Source: Pseudomonas sp. BCA17 (GTDB lineage: Bacteria > Pseudomonadota > Gammaproteobacteria > Pseudomonadales > Pseudomonadaceae). Taken from it: a stretch of 64,000 nucleotides of DNA. Shown here piece by piece: positions 1 to 9,695 of this stretch. Every line of letters starts with the position of its first letter. Position 1 is the first letter of the stretch. The translations under genes and the position numbers were made by a program. The stretch covers positions 372,001-436,000 of the forward strand of contig NZ_SGWI01000006.1 of assembly GCF_004519405.1 (NCBI RefSeq). The letters are read 5' to 3'. Under the pieces are notes generated by a model that was given only the letters and a program-made list of their open reading frames with translations, was not told the DNA's origin and did not search any database.

Positions 1-3000
1 CGTGTTGAGGGTAACTTTGTGCTGGCGGGCACAGGCGCCGAGTTGCTGGGTGAATGCGCTGCCGAGTGCCACGTGATGGTCAGCCATGCCCACGCCGTCG
101 ACCGGCGCACGCAGCGCATCGGCCAGCAGGGTTGGGCTTTGCAAGGGTGCCAGGGCGGCCTTCCAGAACGCCTCGCCCGACGCCTGCTGCTGCAGCCAGC
201 CCAGGTAATCACGGAACTGCCCCAATGGCGCGGGCAACGCCTGGCCGGCGTAGAGGGCGATGACTTCGCTGAGCAACTGAGCGTTACTCCAGCCATCCAT
301 AAGGATGTGATGGCTGGTGAAGATCAGGTGCCAGGCCGTGCCCACGCCGCGTACCAGCATCAGACGAAACAGCGGCGCGCTGCTCAGCTCGAAGCCGCGT
401 TCGCGCTCGGCGGCGGCCAGCGCGTTGAAGTCGGCATCGGCGTCTTCAATCACCTGCAACTGCAAGTCGACCTGGCGCTGGATCACTTGGTGGGCGCTGT
501 CCAGGCCCTGCCAATGGAAGCTGCTGCGCAGGATGTCATGACGGTCCAGCACCGCCTGCCAGGCGCGGCCGAACGTCAGCAGGTCCAGGCCTTCGATGTC
601 CAGGCACAGTTGATTGATGTAAGCCTGCCCTTGAGGCTCGTACAAGGTATGGAACAGCATGCCCTGCTGCATGGGCGACAACGGATAGAGGTCGGCGATG
701 GTCGGCCCGGCGACCGGCAACGCGTCCAGTTGCTGCTGGGTCACGCCTGCCAGCGGGAAGTCCGACGGCGTGACCTGCCCTGCCGGCGTGGCGCAGCAGT
801 GCTCGATCAAAGCTTTGAGTTCCGTAGCGTAGTCATCCGCCAGGCGCTGGATGGTCGCGGCGTGGAACATGTCGCGACTGAAGCCCCACTGCAACGCCAG
901 CTCACCGCCGTACACCTGCCCTTCCACCGTCAGCCAGTTGGCCAGCGGGGCCTCGGGGTCCTGGGCCTGGCCGCTGCCCTCGGTGGCCGGTACAAACAGC
1001 GCGGACGCATTGAACTGGCGGTCGAACTGCCCCAGATAGTTGAAGGTGATACGCGGCGCGCCCAGCCCCGCCAGGGATTCGCGCGCCTCAGGCGCACCGA
1101 GGTAGCGCAGCAGGCCGTAGCCCAGCCCCTTGTCGGGCACCGCACGCAGTTGTTCCTTGACCGACTTGATCGCGCTCGCCAGCTCACCCTCCGCCTGCAA
1201 ACGCACCGGGAACAGGCTGGTGAACCAGCCGACGGTGCGCGTCAGGTCGACACCGTCGAACAGGTCTTCACGACCATGCCCTTCCAGCTGGATCAGCGCA
1301 GCGGGCTGGTCGCTCCAGCGGCCGACCACGCGGGCCAGGGCCGTCAGCAACAGGTCATTGACCTGGGTGCGGTAAGCCGCCGGCGCTTCTTGCAGCAACT
1401 GGCGGGTGTATTCGACATTCAGGCGGATTTCAATTTTGCTGCCCAGGCGATTCTGCAGGCCGCCGTGGGGGTTGTCGCACGGCAGCTCGGTATCCATGGC
1501 CTGCGCCTGCCAGTACGGCAGCTGCGCATCCAGGCGCTGTGCATGCGCTTGCAACTGCTGCGCCCACTGCTGGAAAGCACTGGTCTTGGCCGGCAGTGGC
1601 GCGTCGCGGTAAGCCTGTTGCAAGTCTTCCAGCAGGATGCGCCAGGACACGCCGTCCACCACCAGATGGTGCACCACCAGCAACAGGCGCTGGCTGCCAT
1701 CGCCGACGGTGACCAGGGCGGCACGCAGCAACGGCCCCTGGGCAAGGTCGAGACTGCGCTGGGCTTCTTCACACAATGCGGCCAGTTCAGTGTGGTCATT
1801 GGCCTGGCACTGCCACACAGCAGTTGCGCCGACAGGCGCCGCATAGGTCTGCTGCCAGCCGTCGGCGTGCTGCACAAAACGCAGGCGCAGCGCATCGTGA
1901 TGGTTGATCACTTGTGTCAGCGCGGCTTCCAGGCGTGCAGGCTCCAGCGCCTCACGCGGGGTCAGCAGCAACGATTGGTTCCAGTGGTGACGCGCCGCAA
2001 TCGCCTGGGCGAAAAAGCTCTGCTGCACCGGGGTCAAGATCACTTCGCCGCTGACCGGGCCTTGGTCAATCGCGCTGGCCTGCTCGAAGGTCGCGATCAA
2101 CGCCAGGCTGCGCACACTCTGGTACTGGAACACGTCACGCGGGCTGAGGCGAATCCCCGCCTGGCGTGCACGGCTGACCACCTGGATGGAGATGATCGAA
2201 TCGCCGCCCAGCTCGAAGAAGTTGTCGTCCAGGCCGACCCGGTCCAGCCCCAGCACATCGCCCCAAATCGCCGCCAAGGCTTTTTGCAGCTCGCTTTGCG
2301 GGGCAATGAACGCCTGTTGCGGCGTGGCATCCGGCAGCGGCAAGGCCTTGCGATCCAGCTTGCCGTTGGCGGTCACCGGCAGTTTGGCCAGCGCAATCAG
2401 GTGCGTCGGCACCATGTATTCCGGCAGGCTGCCGAGCAGCCAGGCCTTGAGGTCGGCGGGTTCATCGTTTGCGTGCACCAGGTAGGCGACCAACTGTTTG
2501 CCGCCCTGCACCAGCACCACGGCCTCACGCACCGAAGGGTGCAGCATCAGGCGCGTCTCGATTTCGCCCAGCTCAATGCGCAGGCCGCGCAGTTTCACCT
2601 GGTGATCGAGGCGACCGAGGTATTCGATCACACCGTCGCCACGCTGGCGCACCCGGTCGCCAGTGCGGTACAAGCGCTCGCCGCACAGGAACGGGCTCGG
2701 TACAAACCGCTCGGCCGTCAGCGCCGGGCGACGATGGTAACTGCGCGCCAGGCCCGTGCCCCCCAGGTAAAGCTCACCCGAGACGCCGGCAGGCACCGGG
2801 TTGAGCTGGGCATCGAGCACGTACGTGGCCAGGTTGGCGATCGGACGGCCGATGGGCACGCTGTCGGCGCCTTCGTCGACGCAGGTCCAGTGCGTCACGT
2901 CGATGGCGGCTTCGGTCGGGCCGTAGAGGTTGTACAACCCCACACCCGGCAACTTGGCGAAAACCTGTAGTTGCGCATCCAGCGGCAAGGCCTCACCGCT

Positions 3001-5328
3001 GCACACAATGCGCTTGAGGCCCGTGCAGGCGCGCACACCCGGCTCATGGATGAAGGCCTGGAGCATCGAGGGCACGAAATGCAAGGTGGTGATGGCGTAG
3101 CGGCCGATGGTTTCGATCAAGCGCGCCGGCTCGCGGTGCTCCCCCGGAGCGGCGACCACCAGGCGCGCGCCGGTCATCAGCGGCCAGAAGAATTCCCATA
3201 CCGAGACGTCGAAGCTGAACGGGGTTTTCTGCAAGACCGCGTCGCCGGCATCCAAACCGTAGGCCTGTTGCATCCAGCACAAGCGGTTGACCAGGGCACG
3301 ATGGCTGTTGCCGGCACCCTTGGGCTTGCCGGTGGAGCCGGAGGTGTAGATCACATAGGCCAGGTTCAACGCCTGGACAGTCACGGCCAGCGGTTCGGTG
3401 CTGTAGCCGTCGAGCCAGCCGGCGGCCTGATCCAGGGCAATCACCTGGGTACCTGCGGCGGGTAGCATCGGCAGCAGGCTGTGCTGGCTGAGCAGCAAGG
3501 TGATGCCGCTGTCTTCGATCATGTAGGCCAGGCGATCCTGCGGGTACTCAGGGTCCAGCGGCACATAGGCACCGCCCGCCTTGAGGATGGCCAGCAGCCC
3601 CACCACCATCTCGATGGAACGCTCGACGCAGATCCCGACCAGCACATCCGGGCCGACGCCCCGCTCGCGCAAGGCATGGGCCAGTTGGTTGGCGCGAGCG
3701 TCGAGCTGGGCGTAGCTGAGGGTGCTTGCGCCGAATTGCAGCGCCGGGGCGTGCGGCGTGCGCTGTGCCTGGTCCTCGATCAACTGGTGAATGCCGCGCT
3801 CGGTCGGGTACGCCTGGGCGGTCTGATTCCACTCGCTCACCAGCACCTGATGCTCGTCGGCAGCCAGCATCGGCAGTTCACCGACGCGTTGCTCGCCATC
3901 GGCGACCATGGCGTGCAGCAGGCTGATCCAGTGACGCGCCATGCGCTCGATGGTGGGCGCATCGAACAGGTCGTTGGCGTACGTCAGCGCGGCATGCAGG
4001 GTGCCGGACTTTTCAAAGGTGTCGAGGGTCAGGTCAAACTGGGTGGTGCGCCCTTGCCACTCCACCAGGGCCAGTTCCAGACCGGAGGCGGTGCTGACGG
4101 CGGCGATATCCGCCACCTGCGGCTGGTGGTTGTACATCACCTGGAACAGCGGCGTGTGGCTGAGGCTGCGCTCGACTTTCAAGGCCTCCACCAGACGCTC
4201 GAACGGCAATTCCTGATGGGCCTGGGCACCGAGGGCGTGCTCCTTGATGCCTTGCAGCAACTCGGCAATGCGGGTTTGCCCGGTCAGTTCAGTGCGCAGC
4301 ACCTGGGTGTTGACGAAGAAGCCGATCAGCCCTTCGACTTCGGTGCGGTTGCGATTGGCGATGGGCACGCCGACGCGAATATCGCCCTGCCCTGTGTAGC
4401 GATGCAACAACACGTTGAACGCGCCGAGCAGCAGCATAAACAGGGTGACGTTATGGGTTTGCGCGCAACTGCGCAGTTGCGCGGCCAGTGCCGGGTCAAT
4501 CGCGAAATTATGGCGGGTGCCCCGATAACTGGGCATGGCCGGACGCGGGCGATCGGTGGGCAGTTCGAGTACCGGATGCTCGTCACCCAGGCGCGCCTGC
4601 CAGTAGTTCAACTGGCGCGCCTGCTCCCCCGCTTCCAGCCAGCGGCGCTGCCACAAGGCGTAGTCGCTGTACTGGATGGGCAACGCCGGCAATTGCGGGG
4701 TTTCGTTGCGCTCATGGGCGTCGTAGCAACGGATGAACTCGTCGATCAATACGTTCATCGACCAGCCATCGGAGACGATATGGTGCAAGGTCAGCAGCAA
4801 CACATGCTCCTGCTCGTCGAGCTTGAGCAGCTGCACGCGCAGTAGCGGGCCGTTTTCCAGGTCGAACGCCAGCAGCGATTGGCGGGTGGCCGCGTCTTGG
4901 ACGGCTTGCTCGCGCGCGTCAAGCGGCAATGCACTGAGATCCAGACGCTCTATGGCCAGCGACGGCAGCTTAGCGACTTGCTCCAGGCGATCATCTGCCT
5001 GGCGCTGGAACACTGTGCGCAAGGTTTCATGGCGTGCAACAAGGCTGGCGAAGGCTTGCTCCATGGCGTGCACATTCAGGTCGCCCTTCAGCCGGACGGC
5101 GCCAGGCAGGTTGTAGGCAGCACTTGCAGGGTCCAACTGCCAGAGAAACCACATGCGCTGCTGGGCGTAGGACAGCGCCTGGCGATCCTCCACTTCCACC
5201 CCCGCCGGAATCGGAAACCGGGAAAAGTCCACGCCTTCTTTCTGCAAGGCTTGCAGGAACAATTGGCGTTTTTCCAGGGGCAGCCCGATAAACCGGCGAG
5301 CAAGTTTCAAGGAGTCTTCAGCATTCAT
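1..5328 (-). CDS. pvdI: Pyoverdine-type non-ribosomal peptide synthetase, first modules (partial)
   Basis: The 5' 1776 codons are present; the gene runs off the left edge. Domains in order: condensation (about 50-480, HHIVSDGW near 180), adenylation (510-1000, TSGSTGKPKG near 662), carrier with GGDSI near 1040, epimerization (1090-1520, HHLVVDGV near 1217), and a second condensation domain (from about 1546, SHHILMDGW near 1673). The A-domain pocket reads D-V-W-H-V-S-L-I-D, the serine code, so the first product unit should be D-serine. C-A(Ser)-T-E at the start, and an N-terminus MNAEDSLKLARRFI, resemble PvdI of P. aeruginosa. PvdJ or PvdD cannot be excluded because later modules are absent. 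It acts in the cytoplasm on the siderophore backbone. Confidence 0.9.
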   Translation of the reverse strand, partial: MNAEDSLKLARRFIGLPLEKRQLFLQALQKEGVDFSRFPIPAGVEVEDRQALSYAQQRMWFLWQLDPASAAYNLPGAVRLKGDLNVHAMEQAFASLVARHETLRTVFQRQADDRLEQVAKLPSLAIERLDLSALPLDAREQAVQDAATRQSLLAFDLENGPLLRVQLLKLDEQEHVLLLTLHHIVSDGWSMNVLIDEFIRCYDAHERNETPQLPALPIQYSDYALWQRRWLEAGEQARQLNYWQARLGDEHPVLELPTDRPRPAMPSYRGTRHNFAIDPALAAQLRSCAQTHNVTLFMLLLGAFNVLLHRYTGQGDIRVGVPIANRNRTEVEGLIGFFVNTQVLRTELTGQTRIAELLQGIKEHALGAQAHQELPFERLVEALKVERSLSHTPLFQVMYNHQPQVADIAAVSTASGLELALVEWQGRTTQFDLTLDTFEKSGTLHAALTYANDLFDAPTIERMARHWISLLHAMVADGEQRVGELPMLAADEHQVLVSEWNQTAQAYPTERGIHQLIEDQAQRTPHAPALQFGASTLSYAQLDARANQLAHALRERGVGPDVLVGICVERSIEMVVGLLAILKAGGAYVPLDPEYPQDRLAYMIEDSGITLLLSQHSLLPMLPAAGTQVIALDQAAGWLDGYSTEPLAVTVQALNLAYVIYTSGSTGKPKGAGNSHRALVNRLCWMQQAYGLDAGDAVLQKTPFSFDVSVWEFFWPLMTGARLVVAAPGEHREPARLIETIGRYAITTLHFVPSMLQAFIHEPGVRACTGLKRIVCSGEALPLDAQLQVFAKLPGVGLYNLYGPTEAAIDVTHWTCVDEGADSVPIGRPIANLATYVLDAQLNPVPAGVSGELYLGGTGLARSYHRRPALTAERFVPSPFLCGERLYRTGDRVRQRGDGVIEYLGRLDHQVKLRGLRIELGEIETRLMLHPSVREAVVLVQGGKQLVAYLVHANDEPADLKAWLLGSLPEYMVPTHLIALAKLPVTANGKLDRKALPLPDATPQQAFIAPQSELQKALAAIWGDVLGLDRVGLDDNFFELGGDSIISIQVVSRARQAGIRLSPRDVFQYQSVRSLALIATFEQASAIDQGPVSGEVILTPVQQSFFAQAIAARHHWNQSLLLTPREALEPARLEAALTQVINHHDALRLRFVQHADGWQQTYAAPVGATAVWQCQANDHTELAALCEEAQRSLDLAQGPLLRAALVTVGDGSQRLLLVVHHLVVDGVSWRILLEDLQQAYRDAPLPAKTSAFQQWAQQLQAHAQRLDAQLPYWQAQAMDTELPCDNPHGGLQNRLGSKIEIRLNVEYTRQLLQEAPAAYRTQVNDLLLTALARVVGRWSDQPAALIQLEGHGREDLFDGVDLTRTVGWFTSLFPVRLQAEGELASAIKSVKEQLRAVPDKGLGYGLLRYLGAPEARESLAGLGAPRITFNYLGQFDRQFNASALFVPATEGSGQAQDPEAPLANWLTVEGQVYGGELALQWGFSRDMFHAATIQRLADDYATELKALIEHCCATPAGQVTPSDFPLAGVTQQQLDALPVAGPTIADLYPLSPMQQGMLFHTLYEPQGQAYINQLCLDIEGLDLLTFGRAWQAVLDRHDILRSSFHWQGLDSAHQVIQRQVDLQLQVIEDADADFNALAAAERERGFELSSAPLFRLMLVRGVGTAWHLIFTSHHILMDGWSNAQLLSEVIALYAGQALPAPLGQFRDYLGWLQQQASGEAFWKAALAPLQSPTLLADALRAPVDGVGMADHHVALGSAFTQQLGACARQHKVTLNT

Positions 5329-5383
5329 TTCTTGGAGTCCGGAGCAATAGGCGGGAAGCACAAAGGCACGTCGTCCCTATAAA

Positions 5384-5407
5384 ACGAACCGGAAAGGGAA
5401 AAATTAG
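5384..5407 (-). promoter_or_regulatory. Candidate PvdS (iron-starvation sigma) promoter
   Basis: On the minus strand CTAATT is followed 15 bases later by CGT, about 56 bases before the NRPS start codon. Pyoverdine genes use TAAAT-N16/17-CGT read by the sigma factor PvdS. The spacing is one base short and the first box has one mismatch, so this is a tentative call supported mostly by position. The rest of 5329-5590 shows nothing else. Confidence 0.35.
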
Positions 5408-5590
5408 CGGGGGATGGGGCGGGTATCCGCCGGAATGCAGCGACCGGGAACGGTCGGCCAAAAAACCAGTACGCCGTTGATGTGGCGAGTAAAAAGCCCG
5501 GCGTGGGATGAGGGTCGCCAGGTCACTGAATGGTCGCGGTCAGATTGCAGGAAATACAAGGAGCACAGCAGGTCCGCGCACGGGGAACCA

Positions 5591-6763
5591 TCAGCCCAGC
5601 CGCCGATACCCCAACACCGCCGCCCCCAGCACCACGGCGCCCGCCCCCAACGCCACCCAGAACCCGCTGGCGGCGCCAAAGTGGTCGATCATCCAGCCGG
5701 AGCTGGCGGCACCGATGGCCACACCGATGCTCAGGCCGGTGATCAGCCAGGTCATGCCCTCGGTCAAACGGCTCGGCGGGACGATCTGCTCCACCAGTGC
5801 CATGGACACGATCAGGGTCGGGGCGAAGAACAACCCGGAGACAAAGACCGCCACGGCCAGCCCTGGAATGTTGGTCACCAGCAGCAACGGTAAGGTCGTC
5901 AACGCCGTGGCCACGCCGCAGATCAGGAACTGCCGGGGCAGCGGCGCCTTGCGCTTGAGGGTGCCGAAAGCCAACCCCGCCAGGCATGAACCGATGGCGT
6001 ATACCGACAGCACGATACTCGCCGCAGCCGGCTGGCCCTGGTGCTGGGCAAAGGCCACGCTGACCACATCCACCACGCCCACGATCACTCCCATGGCCAG
6101 CAACAGGACCATCAGGATCAGCACCGAGGGCGAGGCAATCAGCCAGCGGCCGTGATGGCCGTGGTGTTCGTGCACGGGTGGCTCGGTTTCGCGTTGCAAC
6201 ACAAAGGTGGTGACACCCACCGCCAGCAACAGCGCAGCCACCAACGGTCCGGCCTGCGGGAACAACACCACGCACAAGCCCACCGATATCGGCGGGCCGA
6301 TGATAAAGCACACCTCATCCAGCACCGACTCCAGCGCAAATGCGGTTTGCAGCCTGGGTTGGCCGCGATACAACGCGGTCCAGCGCGCCCGCACCATGGC
6401 CGACATGTTGGGCATGCAGCCGGCGAAGGCGGCGAACACGAACAGCGTCCAGTTCGGCGCTTGCACGTAAGTGCACAGCAGCAACATCAGCAAGGCCCCA
6501 CCACCGACCCACGCCGCAATCGGCAGCACCCTGCCCTGGCCGTAACGGTCAACCAGCCGTGACACCTGCGGCGCGCACACTGCCGTGGCCAAGGCAAACA
6601 CCGCCGCTACCGAACCCGCCAGGCCATAGCCGCCGTGCACCTGCGAGAGCAGCGTGATCAGGCCGATACCGGTCATGGAGACCGGCATGCGCGCCAGCAT
6701 CCCCGCTAATACAAAAGCGCGCGAACCGGGTGCCTGGAATAACTCAGCGTAGGGATTTGCCAT
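5591..6763 (-). CDS. MFS transporter
   Basis: A 390-residue protein with about 12 hydrophobic segments typical of the major facilitator superfamily. A basic loop (VSRLVDRYGQGR, about 67-78) lies between segments 2 and 3 where the family's motif A sits. A histidine-rich cytoplasmic loop (HEHHGHHGR, around 200) separates the two six-helix halves. It resembles small-molecule efflux proteins, but no substrate can be read from the sequence. It lies between the pyoverdine synthetase and a MATE exporter, on the same strand as both. A role in siderophore traffic is possible from position only. The ATG at 6763 has only a weak ribosome site. Confidence 0.85.
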   Translation of the reverse strand: MANPYAELFQAPGSRAFVLAGMLARMPVSMTGIGLITLLSQVHGGYGLAGSVAAVFALATAVCAPQVSRLVDRYGQGRVLPIAAWVGGGALLMLLLCTYVQAPNWTLFVFAAFAGCMPNMSAMVRARWTALYRGQPRLQTAFALESVLDEVCFIIGPPISVGLCVVLFPQAGPLVAALLLAVGVTTFVLQRETEPPVHEHHGHHGRWLIASPSVLILMVLLLAMGVIVGVVDVVSVAFAQHQGQPAAASIVLSVYAIGSCLAGLAFGTLKRKAPLPRQFLICGVATALTTLPLLLVTNIPGLAVAVFVSGLFFAPTLIVSMALVEQIVPPSRLTEGMTWLITGLSIGVAIGAASSGWMIDHFGAASGFWVALGAGAVVLGAAVLGYRRLG

Positions 6764-6803
6764 TGCTCAACGTCTTGATTGCCCGAATGTGCGCACGCTT
6801 TTA

Positions 6804-8159
6804 TCACACCAGGCGCTTGATCTGCTTGTGCCGCCACACCAGCCGGTAATAGGCGGTCTGCAACGCCAGCATCGCCAGGTACGTCACCGGAAACGCCATC
6901 CACACCCCTTCCAGGCCGAAATGCGCATTGAACAGGTACGCCATCGGCAACTCAACGCACAGCACACAGAAGATCGAGATGGCCACCGGCATCAGCACCA
7001 CGCCGCTGGCGCGCATGATCCCGCCGATCACCGCCTGGAAACCGAAGACCAACACACTCCACAACATGATGTGCAGCAGGTGTTCGGCCCTGACCCGGGC
7101 GACTTCGTCGGTGATGAACAGCCCCAACAGCCAATGGGACAGCAGGTAGCCGAGCACGATCAAGCCACCGGTCAGGCAGGTGTTGATCAACAGCCCGGTG
7201 CGCAGAATCGGCCCGATGCGTTCCAGGCGCCCGGCGCCGATGGCCTGCGCGCCAAGAATCGAGGCCGTGATGGCAATCGACAATGCCGGGAACTGCACAT
7301 AGTTGACGATCTGCGTCACCGCGCCATAGGCCGCCGTGGCCTGGGAGCCGTGCCCGTTGACCAGGGCCAGAATGACCAGCTCCGACAACGACAGCACCAC
7401 CATCTGCAAGCCGGTGGGCAGGCCGATGCGCAGGACCTTACCGAGGATGACACGATCGAGGCGCAAAGCCCCCAGCAACTCACGATCCGGCGCCATCACG
7501 TGGTTTTTATGCCGCAGGCGCAGAATCAGAAACGCCATCGCCAAGGCATTACCCACCAGGCCCGCATACGCCCCGCTCTGGGTACCCATGGGCGGCAGGC
7601 CGACCCAACCGCGGATCAGCGCCGGAGTCAGCAGCAGGCCAACCAGAGTCGACACCATCAGCGCGAGCAACGGCGAGAGGGTGTCACTGACGCCACGCAA
7701 CAACTGGGTGTAGAGGATGAAGACCAGCAACAGCGGCATGATCAGCATCATCACCTGGGCATACGCCACGGCATCATCCAGTACATCGACCGGCGTGCCC
7801 AACGCCTGCAAGGCCGGGCGCGCGAACAGGCCACCCAGCACGGCCGCGACCAACCCCACCAGCGCGCCCAGGGTCAGGGTGGCGCCGGTAATCACCTTGA
7901 CCAGCCCGGTTTCCCCGGCGCCCCATGCCTGGCCGATCAGCACCGAAGCCCCCGCCCCCAGGCCGATCACCAGGGCGATAAAGAAAAACACGATGGGAAA
8001 CATCCCCGACACGGCTGCCAACGCCTGGGTGCCGAGCAGTTGCCCGACATAGATACCGTTGAGGGTGCCGGAAAAGCTCTGCAAAAAGTTGGACAGTACC
8101 ATCGGGGCCAGAAACAACAGGTAGATCTGCCACAACGGCCGTTTTGGAGTGACTTCCAT
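6804..8159 (-). CDS. MATE family efflux transporter
   Basis: A 451-residue inner-membrane protein with 12 predicted segments in two related halves, as in MATE multidrug/Na+(H+) antiporters (for example GSHSQATAAYG-type motifs near the second half and LGAGASVLIGQAWGAG in the first). The start MEVTPKRPLW was chosen because it leads straight into the first membrane segment. A longer in-frame extension to 8336 would overlap the end of the upstream DUF2239 gene and lacks hydrophobic or signal character. The ribosome site is poor. It probably exports cationic or toxic compounds; the substrate is unknown. Only 24 bp separate it from the DUF2239 gene, so co-transcription is likely. Confidence 0.85.
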   Translation of the reverse strand: MEVTPKRPLWQIYLLFLAPMVLSNFLQSFSGTLNGIYVGQLLGTQALAAVSGMFPIVFFFIALVIGLGAGASVLIGQAWGAGETGLVKVITGATLTLGALVGLVAAVLGGLFARPALQALGTPVDVLDDAVAYAQVMMLIMPLLLVFILYTQLLRGVSDTLSPLLALMVSTLVGLLLTPALIRGWVGLPPMGTQSGAYAGLVGNALAMAFLILRLRHKNHVMAPDRELLGALRLDRVILGKVLRIGLPTGLQMVVLSLSELVILALVNGHGSQATAAYGAVTQIVNYVQFPALSIAITASILGAQAIGAGRLERIGPILRTGLLINTCLTGGLIVLGYLLSHWLLGLFITDEVARVRAEHLLHIMLWSVLVFGFQAVIGGIMRASGVVLMPVAISIFCVLCVELPMAYLFNAHFGLEGVWMAFPVTYLAMLALQTAYYRLVWRHKQIKRLV

Positions 8160-8184
8160 GGAGGTTCGAATCCCTGAATGAGGG

Positions 8185-8757
8185 TTAGGCAGCGAAGGCA
8201 TTGCGAGATAGCCAGGCCAGGTATGTCCGCACGTCCGCCGGCCAATGCGCGATTTTGTTGGAAAAGTCAGAGGCGTCCTGGGCAAACAGCGCCCGCGAGG
8301 CGTCTTCGAAACCTGGCAGGTCACCGCCGATGGCACTCATGAAACGATAACTGGCTTCCTTGGCCTGGCGCATTTGATCACGGGATGCATGAACATTGCG
8401 CGCTTCATCCACCAACCGCCGCAACGCTGCCGACGCACCACCCCGTTGCTGGCCGAGCCATTCCCAATGACGCGGCAACAAGGTGACCTCCCGCGCGACC
8501 ACGCCCAGCTTCGGGCGCCCCACCGAAGGGGTCGCGGGCGGCGCCTCATCGGCGTCTGTCGGCGCCGGCTGCACCGGTGTGTAACCCGCCGGCCAGGGGT
8601 AGTCGACCTGAGTACCGGTGGCATCATCAAAGGCCAGGAAGCTGCCGGCCGGCAGATCAAGGCTCGATAAGGCGTCGGCCACTTCGGCATAAGAACCGGA
8701 GGCTATGCGCTGATGCCGAACGAAGACGGTGCACAGGGGTGCGTTTTGCATCGACAT
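8185..8757 (-). CDS. DUF2239 family protein
   Basis: A 190-residue soluble protein. The stretch LLPRHWEWL followed by GGASAALRRLVDEAR (about 95-118) is the hallmark of DUF2239, a family of unknown function common in Pseudomonas. A proline-rich linker (about 55-80) separates an N-terminal beta-rich part from this helical core. No catalytic motif is evident. It lies just upstream of the MATE gene on the same strand. Two identical 9-base repeats precede the gene and may be a regulator site. Start MSMQN at 8757 was taken; the ATG two codons later is also possible. Confidence 0.85.
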   Translation of the reverse strand: MSMQNAPLCTVFVRHQRIASGSYAEVADALSSLDLPAGSFLAFDDATGTQVDYPWPAGYTPVQPAPTDADEAPPATPSVGRPKLGVVAREVTLLPRHWEWLGQQRGGASAALRRLVDEARNVHASRDQMRQAKEASYRFMSAIGGDLPGFEDASRALFAQDASDFSNKIAHWPADVRTYLAWLSRNAFAA

Positions 8758-8763
8758 GGATTA

Positions 8764-8792
8764 TTACCCGGGCTTTATTTGTTTTACCCGGG
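8764..8792. promoter_or_regulatory. Direct repeat TTACCCGGG x2, putative operator
   Basis: TTACCCGGG occurs at 8764-8772 and again at 8784-8792, exactly 20 bp (two helical turns) apart, starting 7 bp upstream of the DUF2239 start codon. Each copy contains the palindrome CCCGGG. The spacing and place suggest a repressor site, but the protein is unknown. Confidence 0.4.
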
Positions 8793-8858
8793 TCATATTA
8801 GTCAAATCTTTTGCGTACGCAAGGCTTTATCGGGAAATATCTGGATGCCTTGCCGGTC

Positions 8859-9695
8859 CTAGCCACCGAAAGCCTGTGAGGGCCTGCGCAATGTCGGATC
8901 AAACGGGTTGATCCGCGGCCCGATCGCCGCCGCTTCGCGTTTCAACAATTCCACCACCATCGGCAATCGGCTCGGCCCCAGCCGGTCACTGATGGTTGCC
9001 ACGCTCAACGCGGCCACCGCGTGCCCATCGCGGTTGAGGATAGGCACGGCCAAACCGGCCATCCCTTCCAGTACCCCGGTATTGCGTGCCGCATAACCGA
9101 GGTTGCGCACGTTCTCCACCTCCGAACGCAACAACACTTCGTCGTACAGATGAAAGTCCTTGAGTCGCGGCAAGTTGTAGCGGATCACCGTTTCGCGCTC
9201 CTCCTCCGGCAGGAACGCCAGGATCGCCAGGCTGCCCTGCCCCACGCCTAACGCTACACGCCCGCCGATATCGCCGGTGAAGGTGCGGATCGGGTAGGGA
9301 CCTTCGCTGCGGTCAAGGCAGATCGCATCAAACCCGCTGCGTGCCAGCAAAAACAGCGAGTCGCCCAAGGATGCGCTCAGACGCAGCAGACTCGGCCGCA
9401 CCAAGTCACGCAGGTTGCCGGTCTTGCCCGCATTCGCCGCCAGGGCGAAGAACTCCAGGCTCAGGCGGTAGCGTTTGCTGCGCGCGTCCTGCTCGACCAT
9501 GCCCTCGTCCATCAGGCTGCGCAGCAATCGGTGGGTGGTGGGTTGGGACAGGCCCACCTGCTGCGCCAGTTGGGTCACGCGTTCGCCGCCCTCCGGCACC
9601 GTACCCAGGGCGCGCAGTAGCGCGAACAGGCGGGACACACCGCCTGCGCCAACTGCCTTGCTATCCATATTCCGCTCAGTGGAACTATCAACCAT
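8859..9695 (-). CDS. IclR family transcriptional regulator
   Basis: A 278-residue protein with an N-terminal winged helix (about 15-75; LSQPTTHRLLRSLMDEGMV is the recognition region) and a C-terminal IclR effector domain (about 90-265; LEGMAGLAVPILNRDG and ALSVATISDR are typical). It is transcribed away from the adjacent ABC/oxidase operon and is its likely regulator. The start at 9695 has GAAGG upstream. A second start at 9668 would put the first putative operator outside the coding region and is equally credible. The effector is unknown, presumably the transported substrate. Confidence 0.9.
   Translation of the reverse strand: MVDSSTERNMDSKAVGAGGVSRLFALLRALGTVPEGGERVTQLAQQVGLSQPTTHRLLRSLMDEGMVEQDARSKRYRLSLEFFALAANAGKTGNLRDLVRPSLLRLSASLGDSLFLLARSGFDAICLDRSEGPYPIRTFTGDIGGRVALGVGQGSLAILAFLPEEERETVIRYNLPRLKDFHLYDEVLLRSEVENVRNLGYAARNTGVLEGMAGLAVPILNRDGHAVAALSVATISDRLGPSRLPMVVELLKREAAAIGPRINPFDPTLRRPSQAFGG

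Noticed and set aside
19..5382. Very long open frames on the plus strand opposite the peptide synthetase
   Set aside because: They lack family motifs and lie antisense to a clear NRPS with ordered domains; high GC content keeps such frames open.
8159..8178. GGTTCGAATCC, like the T-loop of a tRNA
   Set aside because: Flanking bases do not pair into a T-stem, and no acceptor stem or anticodon arm is found; it overlaps the start of the MATE gene by chance.
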